Of a stretch of DNA of 64,000 nt, positions 53,588 to 62,144 are shown piece by piece. Location: positions 82,729 to 146,728 of the forward strand of contig JAYRSJ010000010.1 in assembly GCA_041920215.1 (NCBI GenBank), in the 5' to 3' direction. A program made the position numbers and the translations under genes. The stretch is from JAYRSJ01 sp041920215. GTDB taxonomy: Bacteria; Pseudomonadota; Gammaproteobacteria; Burkholderiales; Burkholderiaceae_C. How positions within the stretch are numbered: the first letter of the stretch is position 1; each line of letters begins with the position of its first letter. The notes under the pieces were generated by a model. The model did no database searches, was not told where the DNA came from, and saw nothing but the letters and a program-made list of their open reading frames with translations.

Positions 53588-54468
53588 GCACAACACCCCA
53601 TGGCAAGCCCCCGCAAACCCGCGACTTCCGCTTCAAGGAGCGCCTGCGGGTGCGCTGGGCCGAGATCGACGCCCAGCAGATCGTCTTCAACGGCCACTAC
53701 CTGACCTACTTCGACAGCGCGGTGGGCGGCTACTGGCGCCAGCTGGGCCTGCCCTATGCCCAGACCATGGCCGGCCTGGGCGGCGATCTGTTCGTGCGCA
53801 AGGCCACGCTGGACTACCTGGACGCGGCGCGCTACGACGAGCTGCTCGATGTGGGCGTGCGCTGCGAGCGGGTGGGCACCAGCTCGATGAGCCTGCATTG
53901 CGCGGTGTTTCGCGGCGAGCAATGCCTGGTGCATGGCGAGCTGATCTATGTGTTTGCCGATGCCAGCAGCCGCCAGCCCAAGCCGGTACCGGCGGTGCTG
54001 CGCGAGCTGCTACTGGGCTTCGAGAAGGGCGAGGCCATGGTGCAGGTGCGGCTGGGCGACTGGGCGCAGCTGGGGCCCGAGGCCCAGCGCATCCGTCAGC
54101 AGGTCTTTGTCGACGAGCAGAAGATACCGGCCGAGATGGAGTGGGATGCGGCCGATGCGCACTGCCTGCATGCGGTGGCCTACAACCGCCTGGGCCAGGC
54201 GGTGGGCACCGGCCGGCTGCTTGAGCATGTGCCCGGAGTGGCCAAGATCGGCCGCATGGCGGTCATCGCCTCGCTGCGCGGCAGCCGGGTCGGCCGGGAG
54301 GTGCTGGAGGCCTTGATGCAGGCCGGACGGGCGCGTGGCGAGCGCGAGGTGCTGCTGCATGCCCAGCTCTCGGCCGAGGGCTTCTACAGCCGGGCGGGCT
54401 TTGTGCGCCGGGGGCCGGTCTTCGAGGAGGCCGGCATCGGCCATGTGGAGATGGTCAGGGCGCTCTAG
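53584..54468 (+). CDS. YbgC/FadM-type thioesterase fused to GNAT acetyltransferase
   Basis: 294 aa in two domains. Residues about 15-150 are a hotdog thioesterase: RVRWAEIDAQQIVFNGHYLTYFDSA contains the catalytic Asp (in part WAEIDAQQIVFNGHYL), then FVRKATLDYLDAARY. Residues about 155-294 are a GNAT fold like ElaA: IRQQVFVDEQKIPAEMEWD, GTGRLLEHVPGVAKIGRMAV, LRGSRVGREVLEALM (acetyl-CoA loop) and LLHAQLSAEGFYSRAGF. Known fusions of this kind exist in Burkholderiales; joint substrates are unknown. The 3' end overlaps the convergent helicase gene by 14 bases. Confidence 0.9.
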   Translation: MSTTPHGKPPQTRDFRFKERLRVRWAEIDAQQIVFNGHYLTYFDSAVGGYWRQLGLPYAQTMAGLGGDLFVRKATLDYLDAARYDELLDVGVRCERVGTSSMSLHCAVFRGEQCLVHGELIYVFADASSRQPKPVPAVLRELLLGFEKGEAMVQVRLGDWAQLGPEAQRIRQQVFVDEQKIPAEMEWDAADAHCLHAVAYNRLGQAVGTGRLLEHVPGVAKIGRMAVIASLRGSRVGREVLEALMQAGRARGEREVLLHAQLSAEGFYSRAGFVRRGPVFEEAGIGHVEMVRAL

Positions 54469-56785
54469 CCGGCCCAGCCTCCGTCAGCCTCCACCAGGCC
54501 GGCAACAGGCGCTGCACCTCGGGGCGCGCGAAGCGATCGTCGATCAGGTGCAGCACGCCCTGGTCCGCGGGCGTGCGGATCACGCGGCCGGCGGCCTGCA
54601 CCACCTTCTGCAGGCCCGGATAGAAATAGGTGTAGTCGTAGCCGGCGCCGAACAGCTGCTGCATGCGTTCGCGGATCTGCTCATTGACGGGGTTGAGCTG
54701 CGGCAGGCCCAGCGTGGCCAGAAAAGCGCCGATCAGGCGCCGCCCTGGCAGGTCCACGCCTTCGGCGAAGGAACCGCCCAGCACCGCGAAGCCGATGCCC
54801 TGGCTGTGCTCGCTGAAGCGGGCCAGGAACTCGCGCTGTGCCGCTTCGGACATGCGGCGCTGCTGCGCCCACACCGGCAGCTGCGGGTCCAGGCGCTGCA
54901 GCGCATCCAGCGCCTGCGCCAGGTAGTCGTAGCTGCTGAAGAAGGCCAGGTAGTTGCCCGGCCGCTCGCGGTACTGGCGCGCCATCAGCTGGGCGATCGG
55001 CGCCAGTGAGCGCTGGCGGTCGGCATAGCGGGTGGAGATGCGCCGCGCGATATGCACCTGCAGCTGCTCGGCGCGGAAGGGCGAGCCCACCTCGATCTGC
55101 ACATGGCCGGCCGGCAGGCCCAGCAGATCAGCGTAATAGGCCATGGGCTGCAAGGTAGCCGAGAACAGCGTGCTGGTGTGCGCGTCCTCGAAGCGCGGTT
55201 TCAGGAACGGCGCCGGCACCACATTGCGGATGCAGACCAGCGACTGCCCCGGCTTGTGCAGCGCCGGCGTGCGGCTGACATCGACCAGCGAATGCGCGTC
55301 CAGCAGCTCGGCCATGCGCGCCAGATGCAGGGCCTCGAAGTAGAAGGCCTGCAAGCCGGCATCGCTGTCGGCCGGGTGCTCGCTGAAGTGTGCGGTGATC
55401 GCGCTGGCGCACTGCTGCAGCGCGGCCAGCAGCGCGGGCGGGAACTCGGGCAGCAGCGCGTAGTCGGTGCTCTGCGCCTTGTCCAGCACCACCCAGGCGC
55501 GGCGCACCTTGTCGAGAGCGCGCTTGAGGACAGGCGTGGATTTGGCCGTCGGTCCTCGGCGCGCCTGGGCCAGCGTCTCGGGCAGCAGCTCGGCGGTGAA
55601 CATCTTGCGGCCGCGCTCCACCAGGTTGTGCGCCTCGTCCACCAGCAGACCGACGCGCCAGCCATTGGCCAGGGTCAGGCCATGCAGCAGCGCGCCGAGA
55701 TCGAAGTAGTAGTTGTAGTCGCCCACCACCACATCGGCCCAGCGCGCCAGCTCCTGGCTCAGGTAGTAGGGGCAGACCTGATGCGCCAGCGCCAGCTCGC
55801 GCACGCGCGCCTGGTTCAGCAGGCCGCCGCCTTCAGCGCAGGCCGCGGCGCGCGCTGCCGGCAGGCGCTCGTAGAAGCCCTGCGCCAGCGGACAGGATTC
55901 GCCATGGCAGGCCAGCTCCGGGTGCTCGCAGGCCTTGTCGCGCGCCACCATCTCCAGCACGCGCAGCGGCAGCGGGCTGCTGCTCAAGTTCGTTAGCGCA
56001 TCCAATGCAGTCTGCCGGCCCGAGGCCTTGGCCGCCAGGAAAAACACCTTGTCCAGCCGCTCGGCCGGCGCCGCCTTCAGCAGCGGAAACAGCGTGCCCA
56101 TGGTCTTGCCGATACCAGTGGGCGCCTGGGCCAGCAGGCAGCGTGCACTGAGCGCCGCCTTGTAGACGCCTTCCGAGAGCGGCCGCTGGCTGGCGCGGAA
56201 CTCGCCAAAAGGGAAACCCAGCGCGCGCAGCGCCGCATCGCGCTGATTCCTGTGCGCCAGCTGCTGCTCGGCCCAGCCGAGGAAACGCTCGCACTGGGCC
56301 TCGAAATGCTGCTGCAGCTCTCGCACGCTGCAGTGCTCGCTGAACACGGTTTCCTGCTGGCTGCCGATGTCCAGATAGACCAGCGCCACCTCCAGCGCCT
56401 CCAGCCCTTCCTGCTCGCACAGCAGCCAGGCATAGACCTTGGCCTGCGCCCAGTGCAGGCGGCGGTGCGACTTGGGCTGGCGTTCCAGCCGGCCCCTGAA
56501 GGTCTTGATTTCTTCGAGCCGCCGGCGCTGCGGGTCGTAGCCATCGGCGCGGCCGCTGACGCGCAGGCTTTTGTAGACGCCGCTCAAGCGCAGCTCGGCC
56601 TGGTAGCCGGCGCCACGCCGTGAGACCACCAGCGCGTGGCCGGCCATGCCTTCCTGCGCGCTGGGCGCGGGCGTGAAGCGCAGATCGAGATCACCCGACT
56701 TGGCGGTGAACTCGCACAGCTCGCGCACCGCCACCGCATAGCGCGCGATGTCAGCTGCGTCGGGTGGAGCAGCGCTGGTGCTCAA
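54455..56785 (-). CDS. Fused PD-(D/E)XK nuclease / XPD-DinG-type iron-sulfur DNA helicase
   Basis: 776 aa. The N-terminal region (about 10-175) has Cas4/Dna2-like nuclease residues: D81 in SGRADGYD, E92-I-K94 in LEEIKTF, and Q114...Y118 in AQAKVYAW. The helicase part has Walker A APTGIGKT (K227), four Cys at 286, 293, 298 and 338 spaced as in the XPD 4Fe-4S domain, DEAH at 383-386 (LLVDEAHNLVERGRK), LFSATLQP (motif III), FFSSYDYL and the last motif QAAGRVIRTPADQG. So it is likely a 5'-3' DNA helicase with a nuclease domain that cuts unwound strands. It overlaps the upstream nuclease gene by ATGA, and both lie behind a LexA-type box. Confidence 0.88.
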   Translation of the reverse strand: MSTSAAPPDAADIARYAVAVRELCEFTAKSGDLDLRFTPAPSAQEGMAGHALVVSRRGAGYQAELRLSGVYKSLRVSGRADGYDPQRRRLEEIKTFRGRLERQPKSHRRLHWAQAKVYAWLLCEQEGLEALEVALVYLDIGSQQETVFSEHCSVRELQQHFEAQCERFLGWAEQQLAHRNQRDAALRALGFPFGEFRASQRPLSEGVYKAALSARCLLAQAPTGIGKTMGTLFPLLKAAPAERLDKVFFLAAKASGRQTALDALTNLSSSPLPLRVLEMVARDKACEHPELACHGESCPLAQGFYERLPAARAAACAEGGGLLNQARVRELALAHQVCPYYLSQELARWADVVVGDYNYYFDLGALLHGLTLANGWRVGLLVDEAHNLVERGRKMFTAELLPETLAQARRGPTAKSTPVLKRALDKVRRAWVVLDKAQSTDYALLPEFPPALLAALQQCASAITAHFSEHPADSDAGLQAFYFEALHLARMAELLDAHSLVDVSRTPALHKPGQSLVCIRNVVPAPFLKPRFEDAHTSTLFSATLQPMAYYADLLGLPAGHVQIEVGSPFRAEQLQVHIARRISTRYADRQRSLAPIAQLMARQYRERPGNYLAFFSSYDYLAQALDALQRLDPQLPVWAQQRRMSEAAQREFLARFSEHSQGIGFAVLGGSFAEGVDLPGRRLIGAFLATLGLPQLNPVNEQIRERMQQLFGAGYDYTYFYPGLQKVVQAAGRVIRTPADQGVLHLIDDRFARPEVQRLLPAWWRLTEAGPARAP

Positions 56786-57597
56786 GCGGCATCCGGCAGC
56801 GCGTCGCCCAGCTGCGCCTGTGCGGCGGCGGGCGCCGTCTCATCGTCGGGTTCGCTGCGCAGCGGCGTGGCCTTGGCCAGCGCCAGCCAGACCGCGAAGG
56901 GCAGCTTGCAGGGCTGGTGCCGCGCCGGCCGGGCCAGCTCGAATTCGCCGCTGTCCACGCTGCCGTGCAGTAGCCAGACGCCGAACTGCTCGGGAATCTC
57001 ATTGGGCTTGGCCACCCCCGCCGGGAACAGGTAGTAGCACTCGCTGCACAGCCATTCATAGGCCTGGCGCTTGGCCGCATGGCGGAGGTCGGACAGCAGA
57101 TCGGCACGGCTGAACTTGACCTCGTGCACCATGGGCTGCAGGTAGGCCTCCACCGAGGTATGGCGCACCGAAAACAGATCGGGCCGCGCCATGCGCCAGA
57201 CATGCGGCATCGGCGCGGCCGGCGCCGGCTGATCGTCCAGCAAGGGCAGCGCGGGCACGGGCAATGCTTGCGCGCCCGGCGCCTCGAGACGCGCCCGCAG
57301 CGCCAGCTCGCGCCAGACGATGCGGCCGGCACCCAGCAGCACCTGCTCGGCAAAGCGCTGCGCCAGCCGGTCGTGCGAGCTGGCCGCGCGCGCATGGCGC
57401 TGGCGGGCCTGGGCCAGCGCGGCGATGCCGCTATCGCTGAGCCTGAGCGTCTCGCGCCCGTCGCCGCTCTGCTCCAGCTGCAGCAGGCCGGCGGCCAGCA
57501 GTTCCAGCTCGACCTCGTCCTTGCAGGGCCAGCCGGCCGAGCGCCAGACCTGCATCAGGCGGCTGCGATGAACACGGGACAGCGAGGGCTCGGCCAT
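56782..57597 (-). CDS. MmcB-like PD-(D/E)XK nuclease with N-terminal extension
   Basis: 271 aa. Residues about 130-215 resemble the MmcB/DUF1052 repair nuclease: ARPDLFSVRH with D140, HEVK with E159 and K161, SRADLLSDLRH, then CYYLFPAGV. This order (RPD...EVK.SRAD.L.D...YFA/LFP.G) is a close match to MmcB, which is LexA-controlled in Caulobacter (family knowledge). The first 70 residues look like a winged-helix DNA-binding domain (LMQVWRSAGWP, LELLAAGLLQLEQSGDGR, LRLSDSGIAALAQAR). The C-terminus is acidic and variable. Its stop overlaps the start of the nuclease-helicase gene. The assignment is by motif only; a general VRR-NUC-type nuclease is the alternative. Confidence 0.65.
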   Translation of the reverse strand: MAEPSLSRVHRSRLMQVWRSAGWPCKDEVELELLAAGLLQLEQSGDGRETLRLSDSGIAALAQARQRHARAASSHDRLAQRFAEQVLLGAGRIVWRELALRARLEAPGAQALPVPALPLLDDQPAPAAPMPHVWRMARPDLFSVRHTSVEAYLQPMVHEVKFSRADLLSDLRHAAKRQAYEWLCSECYYLFPAGVAKPNEIPEQFGVWLLHGSVDSGEFELARPARHQPCKLPFAVWLALAKATPLRSEPDDETAPAAAQAQLGDALPDAA

Positions 57598-57625
57598 CAG
57601 CTTCTCAGACAGAATCGATGAGAAA

Positions 57626-57641
57626 CTGATTATATATACAG
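57626..57641 (-). promoter_or_regulatory. LexA (SOS) box over the promoter of the nuclease-helicase operon
   Basis: On the plus strand CTGATTATATATACAG differs from the ideal CTGT-N8-ACAG by one base, and the 20-base context (57624-57643) matches the E. coli consensus at 16 of 20 positions. On the minus strand the same bases include TATAAT (57629-57634), a perfect -10 hexamer, 31 bases before the ATG. LexA binding here would block the promoter, so the operon should be induced by DNA damage. No -35 element is clear. Betaproteobacterial LexA uses the same CTGT-N8-ACAG form. Confidence 0.8.
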
Positions 57642-57668
57642 TGGTTCGGCGCCGGGCCGGCGCGGACC

Positions 57669-57941
57669 TCAGGCCAGGGCGGCGAACACCTCACGGTGCC
57701 GCGGGCCCTGCACATGGGCCTGCATGGCGGCGGCGATGCGCTGCTCCAGTTCGATCATGCCGGGCACGGCGGGATAGAGCTCCATCCAGGTCAGGAAGCT
57801 GGGGTCGCCGTCCACCCGCTGCAGCAGCTGCACCGGGCTGCCGTCCGCGGCCGCGCTGAAGCAGCGTGCCGCCTCCGCTGCCGCCGGTGCTTTGACCTTG
57901 TAGTAGACGAAGATTTGCTGCGGACTCGCTGCGCTGCTCAT
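57669..57941 (-). CDS. DUF4936 family protein
   Basis: 90 aa from ATG 57939-57941, overlapping the ygfZ stop in an ATGA. QQIFVYYKVKAPAAAEA near the N-terminus, RCFSAA, LLQRVDGDPSFLTWMELYPAVPG (in part) and the small helix ending HREVFAAL match DUF4936, an antibody-like ABM-fold family found next to ygfZ in Burkholderiales. Function unknown; it is probably a small cytosolic protein. The 72-base gap upstream of the next operon starts after it. Confidence 0.85.
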   Translation of the reverse strand: MSSAASPQQIFVYYKVKAPAAAEAARCFSAAADGSPVQLLQRVDGDPSFLTWMELYPAVPGMIELEQRIAAAMQAHVQGPRHREVFAALA

Positions 57942-58933
57942 TGCGGCTCTCCGACGGCATAGGGCATGGGCTGGGGCTGCAGCAGCGGTCCGTCGGCACT
58001 GCCCAGATGCAGGCTGCCGCCTTCCAGCGCCGCCAGCTTGACCTCGGCCAGCAGCAGGCTCTGCTGGCCCTGCAAGGCTTGAGCCGCGCCGGCCTGGAGG
58101 CTGCTCGCCGCCACCAAGCCGGCCGGCTGTTCCGGGTCGGCGCTGTGAAAGATCTCCTGGCCGATCTGCGCGACCGCCCCCTGCAGCGCGAACATCAGCG
58201 TGCGGCGCTTGACCGTGCCGCGGTACTGGCTGCGCGCCACCACCTCCTGGCCGGGGTAGCAGCCCTTCTGGAAGTTGACGCCACCGAGCAGCTCCAGATT
58301 GAGCATCTGCGGCACGAACTGTTCCAGCGTGGCACTGCGCACCCAGGCCAGGCCGGAGCGCACTTCCAGCCAGGCCCAGTCGGACGGGCTCAGTGCCGGC
58401 AGGGCAGGGGCGGGCGCGTCGCCGGGCTGCAGCAGCAGCCAGCGCGGCGTGCCGCCATCGGGCAGGCGCACGACGGTGGCACTGCGGCCGTCGGCCAAGG
58501 GCAGGTCGGCTGCGCCCCAGACGGCGGCCGGGCCGGCCGCGCCCAGCCAGGCCTGGGCCGCCGCGCCGGCCAGCCCCCAGACCGCCAGGCCCTCGGGCTG
58601 GGGCGCGCTGGCGTCGCTGAGCTTGCACTTGGCGCGCAGCACGAACATCGAGAGCCGTTTCAGCGTGGCCGGCAGCAACTCGGCCGGCAGGGCCAGCAAC
58701 AGCTCGCTGTCGCTGCGCTTGGTCACCAGCAGGGTGGCCAGCAACCGGCCCTTGGCCGAGCAATAGCCGGCCAGCCGGGCTTCATGGGGCTTTTGCAGCG
58801 CGATGTCCTGAGTCAGCTGACCGTGCAGGAACTTGGCCGCCTCCTCGCCCTGGGCGCGCATCACGCCCCAGTCGCTGAGCCGCAGGGCGCCGCCGGCGGC
58901 GCGTTCGATGGAGTGGTCGGTGATTGCAGTCAT
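57938..58933 (-). CDS. ygfZ: YgfZ/GcvT folate-binding protein
   Basis: 331 aa from ATG 58931-58933. The YgfZ signature KGCYPGQEVVAR is present, with the essential Cys. The fold is the GcvT-like folate-binding barrel (FLHGQLTQDIALQK, YCSAKGRLLATLLV). YgfZ supports assembly or repair of certain iron-sulfur enzymes such as MiaB in a folate-dependent way (family knowledge). It is divergent from mltG, with 53 bases between the starts, and is followed by DUF4936. Confidence 0.95.
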   Translation of the reverse strand: MTAITDHSIERAAGGALRLSDWGVMRAQGEEAAKFLHGQLTQDIALQKPHEARLAGYCSAKGRLLATLLVTKRSDSELLLALPAELLPATLKRLSMFVLRAKCKLSDASAPQPEGLAVWGLAGAAAQAWLGAAGPAAVWGAADLPLADGRSATVVRLPDGGTPRWLLLQPGDAPAPALPALSPSDWAWLEVRSGLAWVRSATLEQFVPQMLNLELLGGVNFQKGCYPGQEVVARSQYRGTVKRRTLMFALQGAVAQIGQEIFHSADPEQPAGLVAASSLQAGAAQALQGQQSLLLAEVKLAALEGGSLHLGSADGPLLQPQPMPYAVGEPQ

Positions 58934-58986
58934 GGCCGCGATTATCATCAGCGCCCCCTCCACTTGTGGCCGCAAGGCCTTGGGCC

Positions 58987-59991
58987 ATGCGTGGCTTCCT
59001 GCGATTCCTGTTCCTGCTTGTGCTGCTGCTGGTGCTGGCTGGTGCCGGTCTGGCCGGCGCGGCCTGGTGGTGGCTGCAACAGCCGCTGAACCTGCGCGCA
59101 GCCAGCGTCGAGCTCTCCATCGAGCCCGGCAGCAACCCGCGCCTGGTGGCCGAGGCCTGGGTGGCGGCCGGTGTGCAGACCGAGCCGCGCCTGCTCTACG
59201 AGTGGTTCCGCTGGTCCGGCCAGGCGCGCCTGATCCGTGCCGGTAGCTACGAGGTGCATGCCGGCATCACGCCGCGCGGCCTGCTGGACAAGATGGTGCG
59301 CGGCGACGAGGTGCTGGAGGTCGTGCGGCTCGGCGAGGGCTGGACTTTCCGCCAGTTCCGCGCCGCGCTGGCGGCTGCGCCGGCGCTCAAGCCCAGCACG
59401 GCCGGCCTCAGCGAGACCGAGCTGATGGCCCGGCTCGGTGCGCCGGGCCAAGCGCCCGAGGGCCGGTTCTTCCCCGACACCTATGCCTACAGCCGCGGCG
59501 TCAGCGATCTGACCGTGCTCAAGCGGGCCCACGCGGCGATGGCGCGCCGGCTGGACGCCGCCTGGGCCGGCCGGGCGGACGGACTGCCGCTGAAGAACCC
59601 CACCGAGGCGCTGATCCTGGCGTCCATCGTCGAGAAGGAGACCGGCGCCGCAGCCGACCGCGGCTTGGTGGCCTCGGTCTTCATCAACCGCCTGCGCGTG
59701 GGCATGCTGCTGCAGACCGATCCGACCGTGATCTACGGCCTGGGCGAACGCTTCGACGGCAATCTGCGCAAGCGCGATCTGCAGGCCGACACGCCCTTCA
59801 ACACCTACACCCGTCCGGGGCTGCCGCCCACGCCGATCGCGATGCCCAGCGCGGCGGCGCTGCAGGCCACGCTGCATCCACAGCCCAGCCGGGCGCTGTA
59901 CTTCGTTGCGCGTGGCGACGGCACGAGCGAGTTCAGCGAAGACCTGGCCGCGCATAATCGCGCGGTCAACAAATACCAGCGGGGGCGATAG
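58987..59991 (+). CDS. mltG: Endolytic murein transglycosylase MltG
   Basis: 334 aa. One N-terminal membrane segment (about 5-30) precedes the YceG/MltG domain. Hallmarks are the LysM-like subdomain (IRAGSYEVHAGITPRGLLDKM, in part) and EGRFFPDTYAYSRG, the catalytic Glu in LASIVEKETGAAADRG, then VFINRLRVGMLLQTDPTVIYG and AMPSAAALQATLHPQ. It sets glycan strand length by ending synthesis. tmk follows three bases after its stop; mltG-tmk-holB is a conserved operon. Confidence 0.95.
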   Translation: MRGFLRFLFLLVLLLVLAGAGLAGAAWWWLQQPLNLRAASVELSIEPGSNPRLVAEAWVAAGVQTEPRLLYEWFRWSGQARLIRAGSYEVHAGITPRGLLDKMVRGDEVLEVVRLGEGWTFRQFRAALAAAPALKPSTAGLSETELMARLGAPGQAPEGRFFPDTYAYSRGVSDLTVLKRAHAAMARRLDAAWAGRADGLPLKNPTEALILASIVEKETGAAADRGLVASVFINRLRVGMLLQTDPTVIYGLGERFDGNLRKRDLQADTPFNTYTRPGLPPTPIAMPSAAALQATLHPQPSRALYFVARGDGTSEFSEDLAAHNRAVNKYQRGR

Positions 59992-59994
59992 AGC

Positions 59995-60606
59995 TTGAGC
60001 GCAAGATTCATCAGCTTTGAAGGCATAGACGGCGCCGGCAAATCCACCCATATCCAAGCCTTGAGCGAGCGGCTGCGCCAGCGCGGCGCCACCGTGCTCA
60101 ATACCCGCGAACCCGGCGGCACGCCGCTGGCCGAGGCCTTGCGCGAACTGATGCTGGGCCGACCCATGGACGGCCTGACCGAGGCCTTGCTGGTCTTTGC
60201 CGGCCGGCGCGACCATCTGCAGCAGGTGATCGAGCCGGCGCTGGCCGCCGGCCAGACCGTCGTCTGCGACCGTTTCACCGATGCCAGCTTTGCCTACCAG
60301 GGGGGCGGCCGCGGCCTGGCGCTGCCGGTGCTCAACACGCTGGAGCAATGGGTGCAGGGCGAGCGTCAGCCCGACCTGACGCTGTGGTTCGACCTGGACC
60401 CGGCCATCGCCGCCCAGCGCCGTGCGGCCGCGCGCGAGGCCGACCGTTTCGAGCAGCAGGACCTGGACTTCTTCGCCCGGGTGCGCGCCGCCTATGCGGC
60501 CCGCGCGGCCGCTGCCACGCAGCGCTTCGCCCGTATCGATGCCAGCCAGCCGCTGGCCCAGGTGGCAGCGCAGATCGAGCAGGTGCTGGAGGCCCGCGGA
60601 TGGTAG
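59995..60606 (+). CDS. tmk: Thymidylate kinase
   Basis: 203 aa from a TTG start; the family N-terminus (ARFISFEGIDGAGKSTHIQ) begins two codons later, so no other start is possible. P-loop FEGIDGAGKST, TREPGGTPLAE (substrate binding), and the DRFTDASFAYQGGGR segment are intact. It phosphorylates dTMP to dTDP and is located between mltG and holB, overlapping holB by 7 bases. Confidence 0.96.
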   Translation: MSARFISFEGIDGAGKSTHIQALSERLRQRGATVLNTREPGGTPLAEALRELMLGRPMDGLTEALLVFAGRRDHLQQVIEPALAAGQTVVCDRFTDASFAYQGGGRGLALPVLNTLEQWVQGERQPDLTLWFDLDPAIAAQRRAAAREADRFEQQDLDFFARVRAAYAARAAAATQRFARIDASQPLAQVAAQIEQVLEARGW

Positions 60607-61604
60607 GCGCCGACGCCCAGCTGCCGCTGCCCTGGCTGGCCCAGCCGCTCAGCGATGCGCTGGCCCATGCGCGCTCGCATGCCCTGCTGGTGCAGGGGCC
60701 GGCCGGCGTGGGCCAGTTCGAGCTGGCCCTGCTGCTGGCGCAGAGCTGGCTGTGCGAGGCGCCGCAGGCCGGCATGGCCTGGGCTTGCGGGCATTGCGGC
60801 AGCTGCCGGCTGTTCCAGTCGCGCACCCATCCGGATTTCATGCTGCTGCTGCCCGAGGCGCTGCGCGAGCCACTGGGCTGGGGCGGCGATGAGTCCGAGC
60901 CGGCCAAGGAGGGCAAGAGCAAGCCCAGCCGCGAGATCAAGATCGAGGCGGTGCGGACCATGCTGGGCTTTGCCCAGGCCACCTCGGCCCGGGGCCGGGC
61001 CAAGGTGGTGGTGGTGCATCCGGCCGAGGCCCTCAACACGGTGGCCGCCAATGCCCTGCTGAAGACCCTGGAGGAACCGGCCGGCCAGCTGCGCTTTGCC
61101 CTGTCCTGCAGCGCACCCGAGGCCTTGCTGCCGACGATACGCAGCCGCTGCCAGCCCTTGCCGCTGGGCCTGCCTGGGCAAGACCTGGCCCTGGAATGGC
61201 TGGCCGGGCAAGGCATTGCCCAGCCCGAGGTCTTGCTGGCCGCCGCCGGGGGCCGGCCCCAACAAGCGCGCGACTGGGCCCAGGCCGGCCTCAGCAGCGC
61301 CGCCTGGCTGCAGCTGCCGCAGCGCCTGGCGCGCGGCGAGGCCGCGGCCCTGGCCGACTGGCCGTTGCCGCGGGCCATCGATGCGCTGCAGCGCCTATGC
61401 CACGATCTGCTGCGCCGCGCCCATGGCGCGGCCGCGGCCTATTTCCCGGCGGCCAGCCTTCCGGCCGTGCCCTCGGTCGCTGCCCTGCAGGGCTGGGAGC
61501 GCCTGCTGCTGCAGGCGGCCCGCCATGCCGAACATCCGCTCAACGCCACGCTGCTGGTCGAATCACTGGTGCTGCAGGGGCAGGCCGCACTGAGAGCGCG
61601 CTGA
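60600..61604 (+). CDS. holB: DNA polymerase III subunit delta'
   Basis: Clamp-loader subunit, 334 aa from ATG 60600. GPAGVGQFELALLLAQ replaces the P-loop Lys by Gln, as befits a delta' that does not hydrolyse ATP. The zinc module is CGHCGSCRLFQSRTHPDF, and EAVRTMLGFAQ, NALLKTLEEPAG and TIRSRCQ complete the clamp-loader fold. It overlaps tmk by 7 bases and is followed by a PilZ gene and tatD, the common gamma/betaproteobacterial order. Confidence 0.93.
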   Translation: MVGADAQLPLPWLAQPLSDALAHARSHALLVQGPAGVGQFELALLLAQSWLCEAPQAGMAWACGHCGSCRLFQSRTHPDFMLLLPEALREPLGWGGDESEPAKEGKSKPSREIKIEAVRTMLGFAQATSARGRAKVVVVHPAEALNTVAANALLKTLEEPAGQLRFALSCSAPEALLPTIRSRCQPLPLGLPGQDLALEWLAGQGIAQPEVLLAAAGGRPQQARDWAQAGLSSAAWLQLPQRLARGEAAALADWPLPRAIDALQRLCHDLLRRAHGAAAAYFPAASLPAVPSVAALQGWERLLLQAARHAEHPLNATLLVESLVLQGQAALRAR

Positions 61605-61688
61605 GTTTGTGAAACCGCTGCCGCCGCCGGTGCAAACACGGGCCTGATCCACCGATCGGGCACCCCACCATTCGCTACACTGCCTGCC

Positions 61689-62093
61689 ATGAGTGAACTG
61701 CCGCCCAAGTCTCAAGCCGCTGCCCTGGCCGCTGTCAGTCCGGCTGCCGGCGGTGCGCGCCCCAGCGTGATCCAGCTGGTCTTCAAGGAGAAGACGGCGC
61801 TGTATGCCGCCTACATGCCCTTCTTCAGCGATGGTGGCCTGTTTGTGCCGACCGCGCGCGACTACAGGCTGGGCGAAGACATCTATCTGCTGCTCTCGCT
61901 GCCCGATGATCCGCAGCGCTATCCGGTGGCCGGCAAGGTGGCCTGGATCACGCCGGCCAATGCCTCCGGCGGCCGCACCCAGGGCGTGGGTGTGCGTTTC
62001 CCCGCGGACGAGAAGACGCGGCTGATACGGCTCAAGATCGAGGAGTTGCTGGGCACCTCGATATCCTCGTCCAAGCCGACGCAGACGATCTAG
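61689..62093 (+). CDS. pilZ: PilZ domain protein of the holB-pilZ-tatD cluster
   Basis: 134 aa, similar to the type IV pilus PilZ of Pseudomonas and Xanthomonas. The N-terminus is variable, then LVFKEKTALYAAYMPFFSDGGLFVPT and DIYLLLSLPDDPQRYPVAGKVAWITP and GVGVRFP are typical (given here in part). The usual c-di-GMP motif (RxxxR ... D/NxSxxG) is absent, as in the pilus-type PilZ, which acts through PilB/FimX instead. It lies 84 bases after holB. Confidence 0.9.
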   Translation: MSELPPKSQAAALAAVSPAAGGARPSVIQLVFKEKTALYAAYMPFFSDGGLFVPTARDYRLGEDIYLLLSLPDDPQRYPVAGKVAWITPANASGGRTQGVGVRFPADEKTRLIRLKIEELLGTSISSSKPTQTI

Positions 62094-62144
62094 CACACGG
62101 CCCCGCGCAGCGGCCCAGGCTTGCCGCGGTGGACAATAGCGCCG

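Noticed and set aside
60600..61604. Defective P-loop in HolB as a sign of decay
   Set aside because: Delta' subunits normally do not hydrolyse ATP and often lack the P-loop Lys; the zinc module and the rest are intact.
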